From positions 1 to 64,000 of the forward strand of contig NZ_FMZH01000016.1 in NCBI RefSeq assembly GCF_900101435.1: a DNA stretch of 64,000 nucleotides. Reading direction: 5' to 3'. The translations under genes were made by a program, and so were the position numbers. Below are positions 32,738-41,322 of the stretch, one piece after another (positions within the stretch are counted from its first letter, which is position 1; every line of letters starts with the position of its first letter). Source of the stretch: Pedobacter soli (GTDB lineage: Bacteria; Bacteroidota; Bacteroidia; Sphingobacteriales; Sphingobacteriaceae). The notes under the pieces are model-generated. The model saw nothing but the letters and a program-made list of their open reading frames with translations. It made no database searches and had not been told where the DNA came from.

Positions 32738-34327
32738 TTAATAACCTGTGTTTTGAACCAGATTCGGGTTGGCAATTAAATCTGCTGCCGGAATCGGGTA
32801 AATGTTGCGGTGTGCTGGAATTGAAGTTCCGGCTTTAACGCCGCCCTTAAATGGCCATAGGTAAGTAGAACCGGTAAATTTTCCGTAACGTACCAAATCT
32901 GTACGGCGGTGTCCTTCCCAGTACAACTCGCGCGCACGTTCATCCAGGTAAAAATCGACCGTTAAAGCAGCTGTGGTAAGATTACCATTGGCATTGCCAT
33001 AAGCACGCTGGCGTAACGCATTTACATAGGTTAATGCCTGAGCAGCAGTACCACCAGAACCACCACGGGCAACCGCTTCGCCATAAATTAAATATTGCTC
33101 TGCCAAACGAAATAAGGCAAAATCAAGCGAGCTGAAAGTACCGTTTAATGATGCAGGTGTTACACCAGTTGAAGTTACGTTTTTGAATTTGGTTACACGC
33201 AAACCGTCAGTAAATACACCAATTTCATCTACCGCGCTTTTTGCACCAAAGAAAGTACCGCGTTTATCGGCGCTGCCATTGGCATCTGGAAATAAGGCAG
33301 GCAAATTCTGACGGGTTCTGTTGCCACCCCAGCCACCACTTGGCACGCCATAAGATGCAGTACCCATATCGGCATTAATACCAGCATTGATTAAGAAAGT
33401 AGTACCGCCATAGTTGGTACCGTTTACCCCATCATAATTTATGGTCAGGATGTTTTCGGTATTATTGATGTTGTTATCAGCCTTAAAAAGGTCCATGTAA
33501 TTGGCTTTTAAGCTATAACCAGCAGCAATTACTTTGCTTGAATAAGTGATAGCTTCGGTATATTTAGCAGTACCAGTATACACTTGTGCATTTAAATATA
33601 ACCTGGCAAGTAAAGCCCAGTCTGCACCTTTATCGGCACGGCCATACTCATTGGCGCGCGGTTCAGCTAAATCACCTTCAATTGCTTTAAGTTCCGATTC
33701 TACATAAGCGAATAAAGCTGCTCTTTGAATTTGTTTTGGAGCTACTTTACCAATCTCGTCGTTTTCGGTAACGAATGGCGGGTTACCAAAAGCATCTAAC
33801 AATACCCAGTATTGGTAAGCACGTAGGAAACGGGCTTCGGCACGGTATTTCGCAATGGCTGTAGCATCAGCGCCAGTAATGTTGCGCGAGGCCAGTTTTT
33901 CTGGAGTGCTTTCGCGCAGGAATTCGTTACAAACCGTGATTTGTAAAATACTTCTTGAGTATAAACCTCTTAAAAACTGGTTATCTACACTTGGTATACC
34001 GTAGTCCAGTTCCGGAATACCGGTATCACCCCAGGCGCAGATGGCCTCATCGGTTACCAGCTCCTGCGAAGTCCAGAATAAGCGTAAAAAGTCTGCAAAA
34101 CCAGAGTTTAACCCGCCGATATCGCTATTATCTGATCCGGTTGAACTGGTTAATGCGTAGGCAGCATACAATTTAACCAAACTTTGTTTATAACCAGCCG
34201 GAGTAGCATAAACGCTTGCCGAAGTTACATCGTTGGTAGGCAAAACGTTCAGGTCTCCTTTTTTGCATGAATTTAATGACAACAATAAAATACCTGATGC
34301 CAATATCGTTTTAAATGAATTTTTCAT
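32738..34327 (-). CDS. SusD-family starch-binding lipoprotein
   Basis: Outer-membrane lipoprotein partner of the SusC pore. The frame opens at 34354 inside the susC gene, but the ATG at 34327 gives the lipoprotein signal with lipobox LSLNSC and lies just past the susC stop. After the signal come LNVLPTNDVTSASVYATPAGYKQ, the RAYQYWVLLDAFGNPPFVTE block (typical YW and GDVP-like loop), and the C-terminal FYLDERARELYWEGHRRTDLVRYGKF motif shared by SusD proteins. Context in the starch locus gives the predicted ligand. Confidence 0.94.
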   Translation of the reverse strand: MKNSFKTILASGILLLSLNSCKKGDLNVLPTNDVTSASVYATPAGYKQSLVKLYAAYALTSSTGSDNSDIGGLNSGFADFLRLFWTSQELVTDEAICAWGDTGIPELDYGIPSVDNQFLRGLYSRSILQITVCNEFLRESTPEKLASRNITGADATAIAKYRAEARFLRAYQYWVLLDAFGNPPFVTENDEIGKVAPKQIQRAALFAYVESELKAIEGDLAEPRANEYGRADKGADWALLARLYLNAQVYTGTAKYTEAITYSSKVIAAGYSLKANYMDLFKADNNINNTENILTINYDGVNGTNYGGTTFLINAGINADMGTASYGVPSGGWGGNRTRQNLPALFPDANGSADKRGTFFGAKSAVDEIGVFTDGLRVTKFKNVTSTGVTPASLNGTFSSLDFALFRLAEQYLIYGEAVARGGSGGTAAQALTYVNALRQRAYGNANGNLTTAALTVDFYLDERARELYWEGHRRTDLVRYGKFTGSTYLWPFKGGVKAGTSIPAHRNIYPIPAADLIANPNLVQNTGY

Positions 34328-34340
34328 TTCTCTCTCTTTA

Positions 34341-37316
34341 TTAAAAACCAACATTTAAACCTAAAGTGTATGTACGTGGACGTGGATACAGGTTGTAATC
34401 GATACCACTGCTCAGCTCAGGATCAATTCCATTGTAGTTTGTAACCGTGAAAACGTTCTGACAGTTTGCCGAAATTCTTAACGTTGTATTTCCGTTTTTA
34501 GATAATTTACCCGCGTTGTAAGAAATACCTGCGTTATCCATTTTCAGGAACGAAGCATTTTTAACATAGTAATCGCTCAGGAACTGGTTGTTCTGGAAAT
34601 TGGTTGATAAGAAATCAGTCGATGCGTTGTTGATTACCCCCGATGGACTTAAGATGTTCGATCTGATCCCAAAGTTTGATGAAACGTTATCGTACACATA
34701 GTTGCCAAAGTTGGCTCTAAGTGAAGTGGTAAAGCTCCATTTTTTATAGGAAAAAGTAGTATTGAAGCCTAGTGTGATGTTCGGATCAGGAGCTTTATAG
34801 AAATACTGATCGCTTGTATTAATTACGCCATCCTTGTTCAAGTCTTCATAAACACCTTCCAATGGTTTGCCATCAGCATTATAAACCTGTTTGTACACAT
34901 AAAATGATCCTGGAATCTGATTAACCGCATTGTATTTTAAAGTTACACCAGTACCACCGGTAATATCACCAGCGCCCACTTTCGAAGCCGGATCAGGGTT
35001 AAGCGTTAGGTTGGTTACCTTTCTTTTGTTGTAAGCAACATTTACACCTAAATCCCAGCTCGTATTTTCGGTTTTAATAGCTGCGAAATTTAAGCTGGCC
35101 TCAGCACCTCTCACATCCATATTACCCACATTGGTGGTTAATTCGTTGTTAAAGTTGGTACCTACCGGAATATTGATTTTGCTTAACAAATCGGAGGTTT
35201 TTTTGTAGTACACATCGATACTTCCGTATAAACGCCCTTTCATAAAACCGTAATCCAAACCTGCGTTGTAAGTGGTTGTAGTTTCCCATTTCAAATCAGG
35301 ATCGTAAGCAGCAGGCGTGTAATAATTGTAGAAAGTATTACCAATCTGGTATTGACCGGTGTTGCTGTTAGCATAGTATTTCGATAGGTAATCGTAATAA
35401 CCGATACCGTCTTTATTACCAGTTTGTCCGTAGCTTAAACGCAATTTCAGGTCAGATACTGATTCGCTGTTTTTCAGGAAGTTTTCGTTCGAAATTCTCC
35501 AGGTAAAGGCTGCTGAAGGGAAATAGCCCCAACGGTTTTTCTCTGAGAATTTAGAAGAAGCATCGGCCCTTAAAGTACCAGATAAGATATACTTATCGGC
35601 CAAAGTATAAATAAACCTGCCATAGTACGAAAGCAATTTATCGCGATCGGTAGAGAAAGGGAAAACCGGATTTACCAATACCTCACCTGTTCCTTTGTAC
35701 GATGGGAAATTGTAACCGGTTTTAGAATTGTCGTAATAACCGTAACCGGCAGTTACATCGAAACGGCTTTTAATACTGGCCGCAGTATGGGCATAATTTA
35801 AGTAAAACTCAGAAAGCTTATTGGTTTCTGTGTTTAAAGAGCGGGTGTAAGAACCTTGGGTAGCCACACTTTGTGCTGCAAAAACCGGAACACGTACTGA
35901 ACCATAACCTTTAGAAATATCATAACCTAAATTTAAGTTGGCATGTAATTCAGGTAAAAAGTGGAAAGAATAATCGAAACGTGCATTTCCAAAACTTCTT
36001 TCGGCTTTACCATTGTTATCGTTAAGCCTGATTAAAGCTACCGGGTTGCGCGGTGCATTCGGGTTTACCGAACCATCGCTTCTTAACCATTCGAAATAGT
36101 TACCAAAATTATTGTTGGCAGTTACCGATTGCGTTGGATCGAATTGAATAGCCGAACCTACAGCACCCGAATTGGCAAAATGCGATTCGGTTAAAGCACC
36201 TTTCAGGTTCAGATCGATTTTTAAGTGATCCTGAAATAATTTAGGTGAAATGCTGATAGCACCAGTTCCACGCGAAAAATGATCGGTTAATAAAAGTCCT
36301 TGCTGATCTAAATAACCTGCCGAAACACGGTAAGGTACGCCTTTAAACGAACCGGCAATACTTAAGCTGTTATCGGTTGAGAAAGCATTCTGATAAATTT
36401 CATCCTGCCAGTCGGTATTTGAACTGCCCAGTAAAGCGGTAAATTTCTTGCCATCATCATAAGAAGCATTTGGATTGGCATTTACAAAACTGCGGATTTG
36501 ATCGGATGATAAAATATCTACTTTTTTAGCTACCGTAGCGATAGAGTTGTTGGTACTGAAATTAATTACCGGAGCACCAGAAGCACCTTTTTTAGTGGTA
36601 ATTAAAATTACCCCGTTCGAGGCGCGCGAACCGTAAATAGCCGTTGCATTGGCATCTTTTAAAACGGTAAAAGTTTCAATATCGTTCGGGTTAACCAACG
36701 ATAGCGGACTTGGTGCGTTGCCAATTGAGTTACCGCTGAAAGGTACCCCATCAATTACCACCAAAGGATCGTTACTGGCATTAAGCGATGCACCTCCACG
36801 GATACGGATGGTGCTACCCACACCTGGCTGACCACTGTTGGAAACAATGTTAACCCCGGCTACTTTACCCTGAATCAATTGCTCAGGAGTAGTAATGGTA
36901 CCTTTCTGAAAATCTTTGGCATTTACCGTAGTGATAGATCCCGTCAGGTTTTTCTTTTCGGCTGTACCGTAACCAATTACCACCACTTCGTTGAGTTTTT
37001 GGGCATCGGGTACCAATTGAAAATTTACAGTAGCATTTGCCGAAACGCTAACTGTTTTATCGAGGGTTTGATAACCGATAAAACTGGCCGATAGGGTTAC
37101 CGAACCATTCGATAATCCTGCCAGTTTAAAAACACCATTTGCGTCTGTTGCTGTACTTCTGGTTGTTCCCTTAATAACTACGGAAGCACCAGGTAATGGC
37201 AAGCCGGTTTCGTCAAGCACCTTTCCAGACACCGATCCGGTTTGTGCTTTTACCATTAATGCTGAAAAAACTAACAGCACCAAAAGCCCCTGTTTTAACA
37301 GGTAAAATACTCTCAT
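34341..37316 (-). CDS. SusC-family TonB-dependent malto-oligosaccharide transporter
   Basis: A 991-residue outer-membrane protein: signal peptide ending VKAQ, CarboxypepD_reg domain (SGKVLDETGLPLPGASVVIKG), plug (LIQGKVAGVNIVSNSG, IRIRGGASLNASNDPLVVID) and beta-barrel ending YTLGLNVGF. It has no STN domain, so unlike the SusC at 15834-19175 it is not wired to a FecR/ECF pair. The 430-bp upstream region carries two long palindromes and the LacI-family gene lies beyond it, which suggests repressor or activator control by that protein. It imports large malto-oligosaccharides with its SusD. Confidence 0.94.
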   Translation of the reverse strand: MRVFYLLKQGLLVLLVFSALMVKAQTGSVSGKVLDETGLPLPGASVVIKGTTRSTATDANGVFKLAGLSNGSVTLSASFIGYQTLDKTVSVSANATVNFQLVPDAQKLNEVVVIGYGTAEKKNLTGSITTVNAKDFQKGTITTPEQLIQGKVAGVNIVSNSGQPGVGSTIRIRGGASLNASNDPLVVIDGVPFSGNSIGNAPSPLSLVNPNDIETFTVLKDANATAIYGSRASNGVILITTKKGASGAPVINFSTNNSIATVAKKVDILSSDQIRSFVNANPNASYDDGKKFTALLGSSNTDWQDEIYQNAFSTDNSLSIAGSFKGVPYRVSAGYLDQQGLLLTDHFSRGTGAISISPKLFQDHLKIDLNLKGALTESHFANSGAVGSAIQFDPTQSVTANNNFGNYFEWLRSDGSVNPNAPRNPVALIRLNDNNGKAERSFGNARFDYSFHFLPELHANLNLGYDISKGYGSVRVPVFAAQSVATQGSYTRSLNTETNKLSEFYLNYAHTAASIKSRFDVTAGYGYYDNSKTGYNFPSYKGTGEVLVNPVFPFSTDRDKLLSYYGRFIYTLADKYILSGTLRADASSKFSEKNRWGYFPSAAFTWRISNENFLKNSESVSDLKLRLSYGQTGNKDGIGYYDYLSKYYANSNTGQYQIGNTFYNYYTPAAYDPDLKWETTTTYNAGLDYGFMKGRLYGSIDVYYKKTSDLLSKINIPVGTNFNNELTTNVGNMDVRGAEASLNFAAIKTENTSWDLGVNVAYNKRKVTNLTLNPDPASKVGAGDITGGTGVTLKYNAVNQIPGSFYVYKQVYNADGKPLEGVYEDLNKDGVINTSDQYFYKAPDPNITLGFNTTFSYKKWSFTTSLRANFGNYVYDNVSSNFGIRSNILSPSGVINNASTDFLSTNFQNNQFLSDYYVKNASFLKMDNAGISYNAGKLSKNGNTTLRISANCQNVFTVTNYNGIDPELSSGIDYNLYPRPRTYTLGLNVGF

Positions 37317-37594
37317 ATTTGAAGCTCGTTTAAGTATAAAAATTTGGTTAAATATTATAGTGATTTACACATAGGACTAATTTACAGCCCGTAACGACAT
37401 TTCAAAATTTATTTAAAAAATATATTTCGGGCTGTTTTTCGGCTGATAATTTCCGGTCATAAAAATCATTTTTCGACATAACTAAAAGTCACGTTAAATA
37501 ATTGTTAAATTATTAATCATCTGAAAATCAATTAATTAAAATTGTTAAATTCAAAAATTAAGTGTATTTTTTACACTAAGCTATTTTTAACGGA

Positions 37595-37618
37595 TTTTTC
37601 GGGAACGTTCCCGAAAAA
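37595..37618. promoter_or_regulatory. 24-bp perfect palindrome, probable LacI-family operator (proximal)
   Basis: The palindrome is centred on AACGTT with core CGGGAACGTTCCCG and T5/A5 arms. It lies about 280 bp upstream of the susC ATG and about 130 bp from the end of the LacI-family gene. LacI-family operators usually have a central CG in just this form. Confidence 0.7.
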
Positions 37619-37639
37619 CCGGGATCATTTTAAAGTCAA

Positions 37640-37661
37640 TTTTCGGGAACGTTCCCGAAAA
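37640..37661. promoter_or_regulatory. 22-bp perfect palindrome, probable LacI-family operator (distal)
   Basis: The core CGGGAACGTTCCCG is the same as at 37595, with TTTT/AAAA arms. The two centres are 44 bp apart, close to four helical turns. Flanking this region are two TTTTACACTAAG copies (37568-37579 and 37681-37692) and two AATTTTTGAGCTG copies (37709 and 37733). The rest of 37317-37749 is AT-rich without a gene. Confidence 0.7.
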
Positions 37662-37749
37662 CGAGTCGAAATTCTGCGTATTTTACACTAAGTGTCGAAA
37701 ATTTTTGAAATTTTTGAGCTGAAAAATTGGGGAATTTTTGAGCTGTTTT

Positions 37750-38763
37750 TTAGCCTTTTGAAGTCGAATTCCGGGCGATAATTTTTGAGCTTAAAACTAC
37801 CTCATTCGGGGTGTTTTTATCTTCATTATTATCTAAAATGGAGAACAGTAATCGGGCCGACTCTTCCCCTATTTCTGTCGCGGGTTGAGTGATGGTGGTA
37901 AGTGAAGGATTTAGCAACGGTGCAATTTCCAGACTAGAGAAACTGATCACTTTTAAATCAGTCGGAATATTGATTTTTAAATCGTAACAGGCATAGTAAG
38001 TAGCAAAGGCCAAACGTTCTACCGAAGTAAAAACACCATCGGGCTTTAATTCGGTCAAAGCCTCTTTAATGATCACACTATTTTCTTCATAGCTGTTGCT
38101 GCAATCTACAATCAAATGCTCATCAAATGGCACCTCATGTTTGGCCAGCGCATCGATATAGCCCTGCATACGGGTTTTACCGATAGATAAACTTTTGTTC
38201 ACCACCAGGTAGGCAATGCGCTTACACCCCTGCTCTATCAAGTGCTCAGTAGCCAGAAAACTACTGTTGTAATCGTTCGTAATTACCCGCGGGGTTTCAA
38301 TATCTTCGTAAATCCTGTCGAAAAATACCAGAGGCAAACGTTTTGCGCCAAATTTATTCAGGTAATTATGGTCGTTGGCCTCGCCCGATACCGACATGAT
38401 AATGCCATCGGCCCTGCCATTGTGCAAGTGACGGATAAAATTAACTTCTTTTTTATATTCATCATCTGTTACGTAGATGAGGATATGATAACCGTTTTCG
38501 CGTGCTACACGCTCAATGCCATGAATGGCCTGCGAGAAATAGTTGTTGGCCAGCTCGGGCACGATAACCGCAATGGTTTTACTTTTTTGCTCGCGCAAGT
38601 TGCTGGCGTAATGATTGGGCTGATAGTTTAATTCTTTTGCTTTGGCTAATATACGTTCTTTGGTAGCCACATTAATGTCGCTATTATCCCTGAACGCCCT
38701 CGAAATTGTTGAAGTAGATAAATTTAAAGCCTCCGCTAACTTCTTAATATTAATACTATCCAT
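37750..38763 (-). CDS. LacI-family transcriptional regulator
   Basis: A 337-residue DNA-binding protein. The N-terminal helix-turn-helix (INIKKLAEALNLSTSTISRA, with the hinge NYQPNHYASNLRE) is followed by a type I periplasmic-binding-protein-like effector domain (IAVIVPELANNYFSQAIHGI, FFDRIYEDIETPRVITND, LNPSLTTITQP). It lies upstream of the starch susC on the same strand, with two matching palindromes in between, so it most likely controls that locus in response to a malto-oligosaccharide. In Bacteroides this role is played by the unrelated SusR, so the wiring differs. Confidence 0.93.
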   Translation of the reverse strand: MDSINIKKLAEALNLSTSTISRAFRDNSDINVATKERILAKAKELNYQPNHYASNLREQKSKTIAVIVPELANNYFSQAIHGIERVARENGYHILIYVTDDEYKKEVNFIRHLHNGRADGIIMSVSGEANDHNYLNKFGAKRLPLVFFDRIYEDIETPRVITNDYNSSFLATEHLIEQGCKRIAYLVVNKSLSIGKTRMQGYIDALAKHEVPFDEHLIVDCSNSYEENSVIIKEALTELKPDGVFTSVERLAFATYYACYDLKINIPTDLKVISFSSLEIAPLLNPSLTTITQPATEIGEESARLLFSILDNNEDKNTPNEVVLSSKIIARNSTSKG

Positions 38764-39081
38764 TTGGCCACTAAATTCAATTAACCTGAATTAATGCTGT
38801 AAATATAAAGTATAAAAATCCTAAATAATTTATACGCGACGCAAAATTATCTGTTCAGCTGGGCTAAAAAATTAATAGGTGCAACAAAAGCTTTATTAAA
38901 ACTGATCAGATTTACTGGTTTTTTCAATAAATTATATCATTTTTAAAGCCTCAAAACCGACAAATAAATATTTATATTTTTAAAACAAAAAACAGATTTT
39001 AGCTATTAATAATAAAAGGTTAATGCTCATGTTTGCTTTTAAAAATGCATAACAGGAACTGAATGGATATAAAACTACAAA
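38764..39081. other. Divergent intergenic region, nothing assigned
   Basis: 318 bp of AT-rich sequence separate the LacI-family gene from the response-regulator gene on the opposite strand. Promoters for both must lie here, but no convincing -33/-7 pair, hairpin or repeat could be singled out. Confidence 0.5.
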
Positions 39082-39441
39082 ATGAGAAATAAGAAAATAC
39101 TCATTGCAGACGATGACGAAGGCATTGTTGACGCTGTGACGATGATTTTGGAGGTGATGGGCTATGAGGTTGACTATACTTATGACGGCGGGGCGGTAAT
39201 AGATGCGGTGAAAAATAAACCAGATTTAATAATGCTCGATATCTGGATGAGTGGTTACGACGGAAGGGATATCTGTAAGCAGCTTAAAAATGATCCGCGA
39301 TACCGCGAAATTCCAATACTGATGATTTCTGCCAGCAGGGATATCAGGCAATCTGCTATGGACGCCGGTGCTAACGATTTTATGGAAAAGCCCTTCGAAA
39401 TGGATTCACTGCTCAATAAGGTTGATCATCTTTTAAACTAA
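39082..39441 (+). CDS. Single-domain response regulator (receiver only)
   Basis: A 119-residue CheY-like receiver. The acidic pair D10-D12 (ILIADDDEG), phosphorylation site D53 in LIMLDIWMSGYDG, S83 in LMISAS and K103 in MEKPF are all present, so it should be phosphorylatable. There is no output domain and no histidine kinase nearby, so it is an orphan whose partner is unknown. It is one of few plus-strand genes in this half of the window. Confidence 0.9.
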   Translation: MRNKKILIADDDEGIVDAVTMILEVMGYEVDYTYDGGAVIDAVKNKPDLIMLDIWMSGYDGRDICKQLKNDPRYREIPILMISASRDIRQSAMDAGANDFMEKPFEMDSLLNKVDHLLN

Positions 39442-39560
39442 GTTTTTACTCATTACTTTACCATATAAGGCAATTGAGGGCATTTAAATATTCATTGACT
39501 TTAATAAGCGCTATTATTCTTAATATCCTTCATTTCTTAATGATAAATGTTTGGGTCTTT

Positions 39561-39920
39561 TCAATCAACACTTATCTCTTTAAAATAGATTCGTTCGGGC
39601 AATTGTTTAAATACAAATTCGGTAACATGGCAAAGCCAAAGCCTGTGGTTTTTAACATCACCTTTAAAGGTTTCTAAGATATAATCGCCACCAGCACCCA
39701 GGTTCTCTTCACGAACGTAAACCAGCTCTAAAATTTCGGCCTGCTCAAAATGTTCATCTGCAAGCAGCAATTTACATTCACCAGTCGATGCGGCTATCCA
39801 GTTTAACAAATCATCGGCCCCTTCTACCATTTGCAGCTCATCTAAGGCCCCTGCCCATTCCGGAATATCGGCATACCATTCGTGTTTGGCATTCTTATAA
39901 AAGCGGATCGATCTTTCCAT
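39561..39920 (-). CDS. Conserved small protein of unknown function (DUF6717-like)
   Basis: A 119-residue cytoplasmic protein without a signal peptide or membrane segment. It is acidic and aromatic-rich, with WYADIPEWAG near the N terminus, GADDLLNWIA, and a C-terminal WLCHVTEFVF block. The pattern fits the DUF6717 group as I remember it, but this could not be checked. It is divergent from dinB with 66 bp between the starts, leaving room for back-to-back promoters. Confidence 0.75.
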   Translation of the reverse strand: MERSIRFYKNAKHEWYADIPEWAGALDELQMVEGADDLLNWIAASTGECKLLLADEHFEQAEILELVYVREENLGAGGDYILETFKGDVKNHRLWLCHVTEFVFKQLPERIYFKEISVD

Positions 39921-39986
39921 ATTTTGTAAAGAAAAAAATTCTATTTCAATAATGCTAAAAAAAATAGCGAAATTTATTTCATCCCA

Positions 39987-41087
39987 ATGTCTGAAGAAAC
40001 TACCATAGCTTTAAGAAAGATTATCCATATCGATATGGATGCTTTTTATGCGTCGGTAGAGCAGCGTGATTTTCCGGAATACCGCGGAAAACCGCTTGTA
40101 GTTGGTGGCAAGCCCGACAGCCGCGGGGTGGTATCTACGGCAAGTTACGAAGCCCGGCAATATGGCATCCGCTCGGCCATGCCTTCCAGTAAAGCCTATC
40201 AGTTATGTCCGACGGCTATTTTTGTGTATCCCCGGTTTGATGCTTATACTGCGGCTTCGAAAGCCATCAGGGAAATATTTAGCAGGTACACTGATTTAAT
40301 TGAACCTTTATCTTTAGATGAAGCTTATCTGGATGTTACCGAAGATAAACTGGGTATTGGATCGGCAATCGATATTGCCCAATCAATCAAAGATGCCATT
40401 AAAAATGAGCTGAATTTAACGGCCTCTGCAGGGGTATCAACAAATAAATTTGTGGCCAAGGTAGCATCTGATATGAATAAACCCGATGGTTTAACTTTTA
40501 TCGGCCCATCGAAAATTAAAGCTTTTATGGAAAAGCTGCCGGTCGAAAAATTCTTTGGTGTGGGTAAAGTAACTGCCGCTAAAATGAAAGCCATGCAGCT
40601 TAATACCGGGGCAGACCTAAAAAAATTAACTGAAGCACAGCTTATTGCCCAGTTCGGTAAATCGGGCATGTTTTATTACAAAATTGTACGTGGCATTGAC
40701 GAGCGGCCGGTGAGGGCAAACCGCGAGGCGAAATCGGTTGGTGCAGAAGATACCTTGCCTGAAGATACCAATGATGATGCGGTAATGCACGATCTGCTGA
40801 AACAGATTAGTGAAACGGTAAGTAAACGCCTGGAAAAATACCAGCTGAGTGGCAAAACGATTACTTTGAAAATAAAATTTGCCGATTTTAAACTGATTAC
40901 GCGGAGCAGATCGTTCCTTACTCCAATCCATCAGGCAGAAGTAATGTACAAAGAAGCCATAAAATTGCTTGAAGAAGCAGAACTGGGGGCGTCGAAGGTA
41001 AGATTACTGGGGATTACTTTGTCGCGCTTTTATGATGGTACCGAAATCGAAAAAAGGGAGAATAACCAGCTTGAATTTGAGTTTTGA
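39987..41087 (+). CDS. dinB: DNA polymerase IV (Y-family translesion polymerase)
   Basis: A 366-residue error-prone polymerase that copies past DNA lesions. The catalytic carboxylates are visible in IIHIDMDAFYASVEQRD (D16) and SLDEAYLDVT, followed by SAGVSTNKFVAKVASDMNKP and the helix-hairpin-helix region VEKFFGVGKVTAAKM. The little-finger domain follows, and the C terminus ELEFEF-like NNQLEFEF is a plausible sliding-clamp-binding motif. It ends just before a hairpin array and faces a convergent gene. Length is normal for the family. Confidence 0.95.
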   Translation: MSEETTIALRKIIHIDMDAFYASVEQRDFPEYRGKPLVVGGKPDSRGVVSTASYEARQYGIRSAMPSSKAYQLCPTAIFVYPRFDAYTAASKAIREIFSRYTDLIEPLSLDEAYLDVTEDKLGIGSAIDIAQSIKDAIKNELNLTASAGVSTNKFVAKVASDMNKPDGLTFIGPSKIKAFMEKLPVEKFFGVGKVTAAKMKAMQLNTGADLKKLTEAQLIAQFGKSGMFYYKIVRGIDERPVRANREAKSVGAEDTLPEDTNDDAVMHDLLKQISETVSKRLEKYQLSGKTITLKIKFADFKLITRSRSFLTPIHQAEVMYKEAIKLLEEAELGASKVRLLGITLSRFYDGTEIEKRENNQLEFEF

Positions 41088-41098
41088 TTCTCTATTAA

Positions 41099-41214
41099 CA
41101 GCGATAAAATCGCTGATCCCGTTCATCCTCGTTACAAATTACGCTAACGCTCGTTTCTAACGAGCGCGTAAATAGCTATTCGTTTGCAACGAATTAAAAC
41201 GCGACGGGAGTCGC
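41099..41214. repeat. Array of four small hairpins (array 2)
   Basis: Four inverted repeats with 3-4-nt loops lie in 116 bp: CAGCGAT/ATCGCTG (41099-41115), CGCTCGTT/AACGAGCG (41148-41166), ATTCGTT/AACGAAT (41178-41194) and GCGAC/GTCGC (41201-41214). The second hairpin and the flank GTAAATAGC match array 1 (10103-10135) in inverted orientation with few changes. The array fills the space between dinB and the terminator of the convergent DUF4965 gene. Confidence 0.7.
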
Positions 41215-41259
41215 TGAGCTAAACATGCAATTACTTGTTTAATCAAAAACCATTTCATT

Positions 41260-41289
41260 AAAAAAGGCCCTGCACCAATGCAGGACCTT
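41260..41289 (-). terminator. Intrinsic terminator after DUF4965 gene
   Basis: AAGGCCCTGCA (41264-41274) pairs over 11 positions (one G-T) with TGCAGGACCTT (41279-41289) around CCAA, followed on the minus strand by TTTT from the remaining A run. Confidence 0.85.
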
Positions 41290-41322
41290 CGATTGTTAAT
41301 TTAAAGGGTAATAAATTAAATC

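Noticed and set aside
37501..37749. Possible CRISPR-like array because of repeated AT-rich words and palindromes upstream of susC
   Set aside because: The repeats are few, of unequal spacing, and the palindromes fit operators; there are no regular repeat-spacer units or cas genes in the window.
38242..38631. 129-codon plus-strand frame opposite the LacI-family gene
   Set aside because: Antisense shadow of a conserved coding region, no independent evidence.
29700..38763. Assignment of Bacteroides names susA-susG to the starch locus
   Set aside because: Order, regulator and downstream enzymes differ from the Bacteroides operon, so only family resemblance is stated and gene symbols are left empty.
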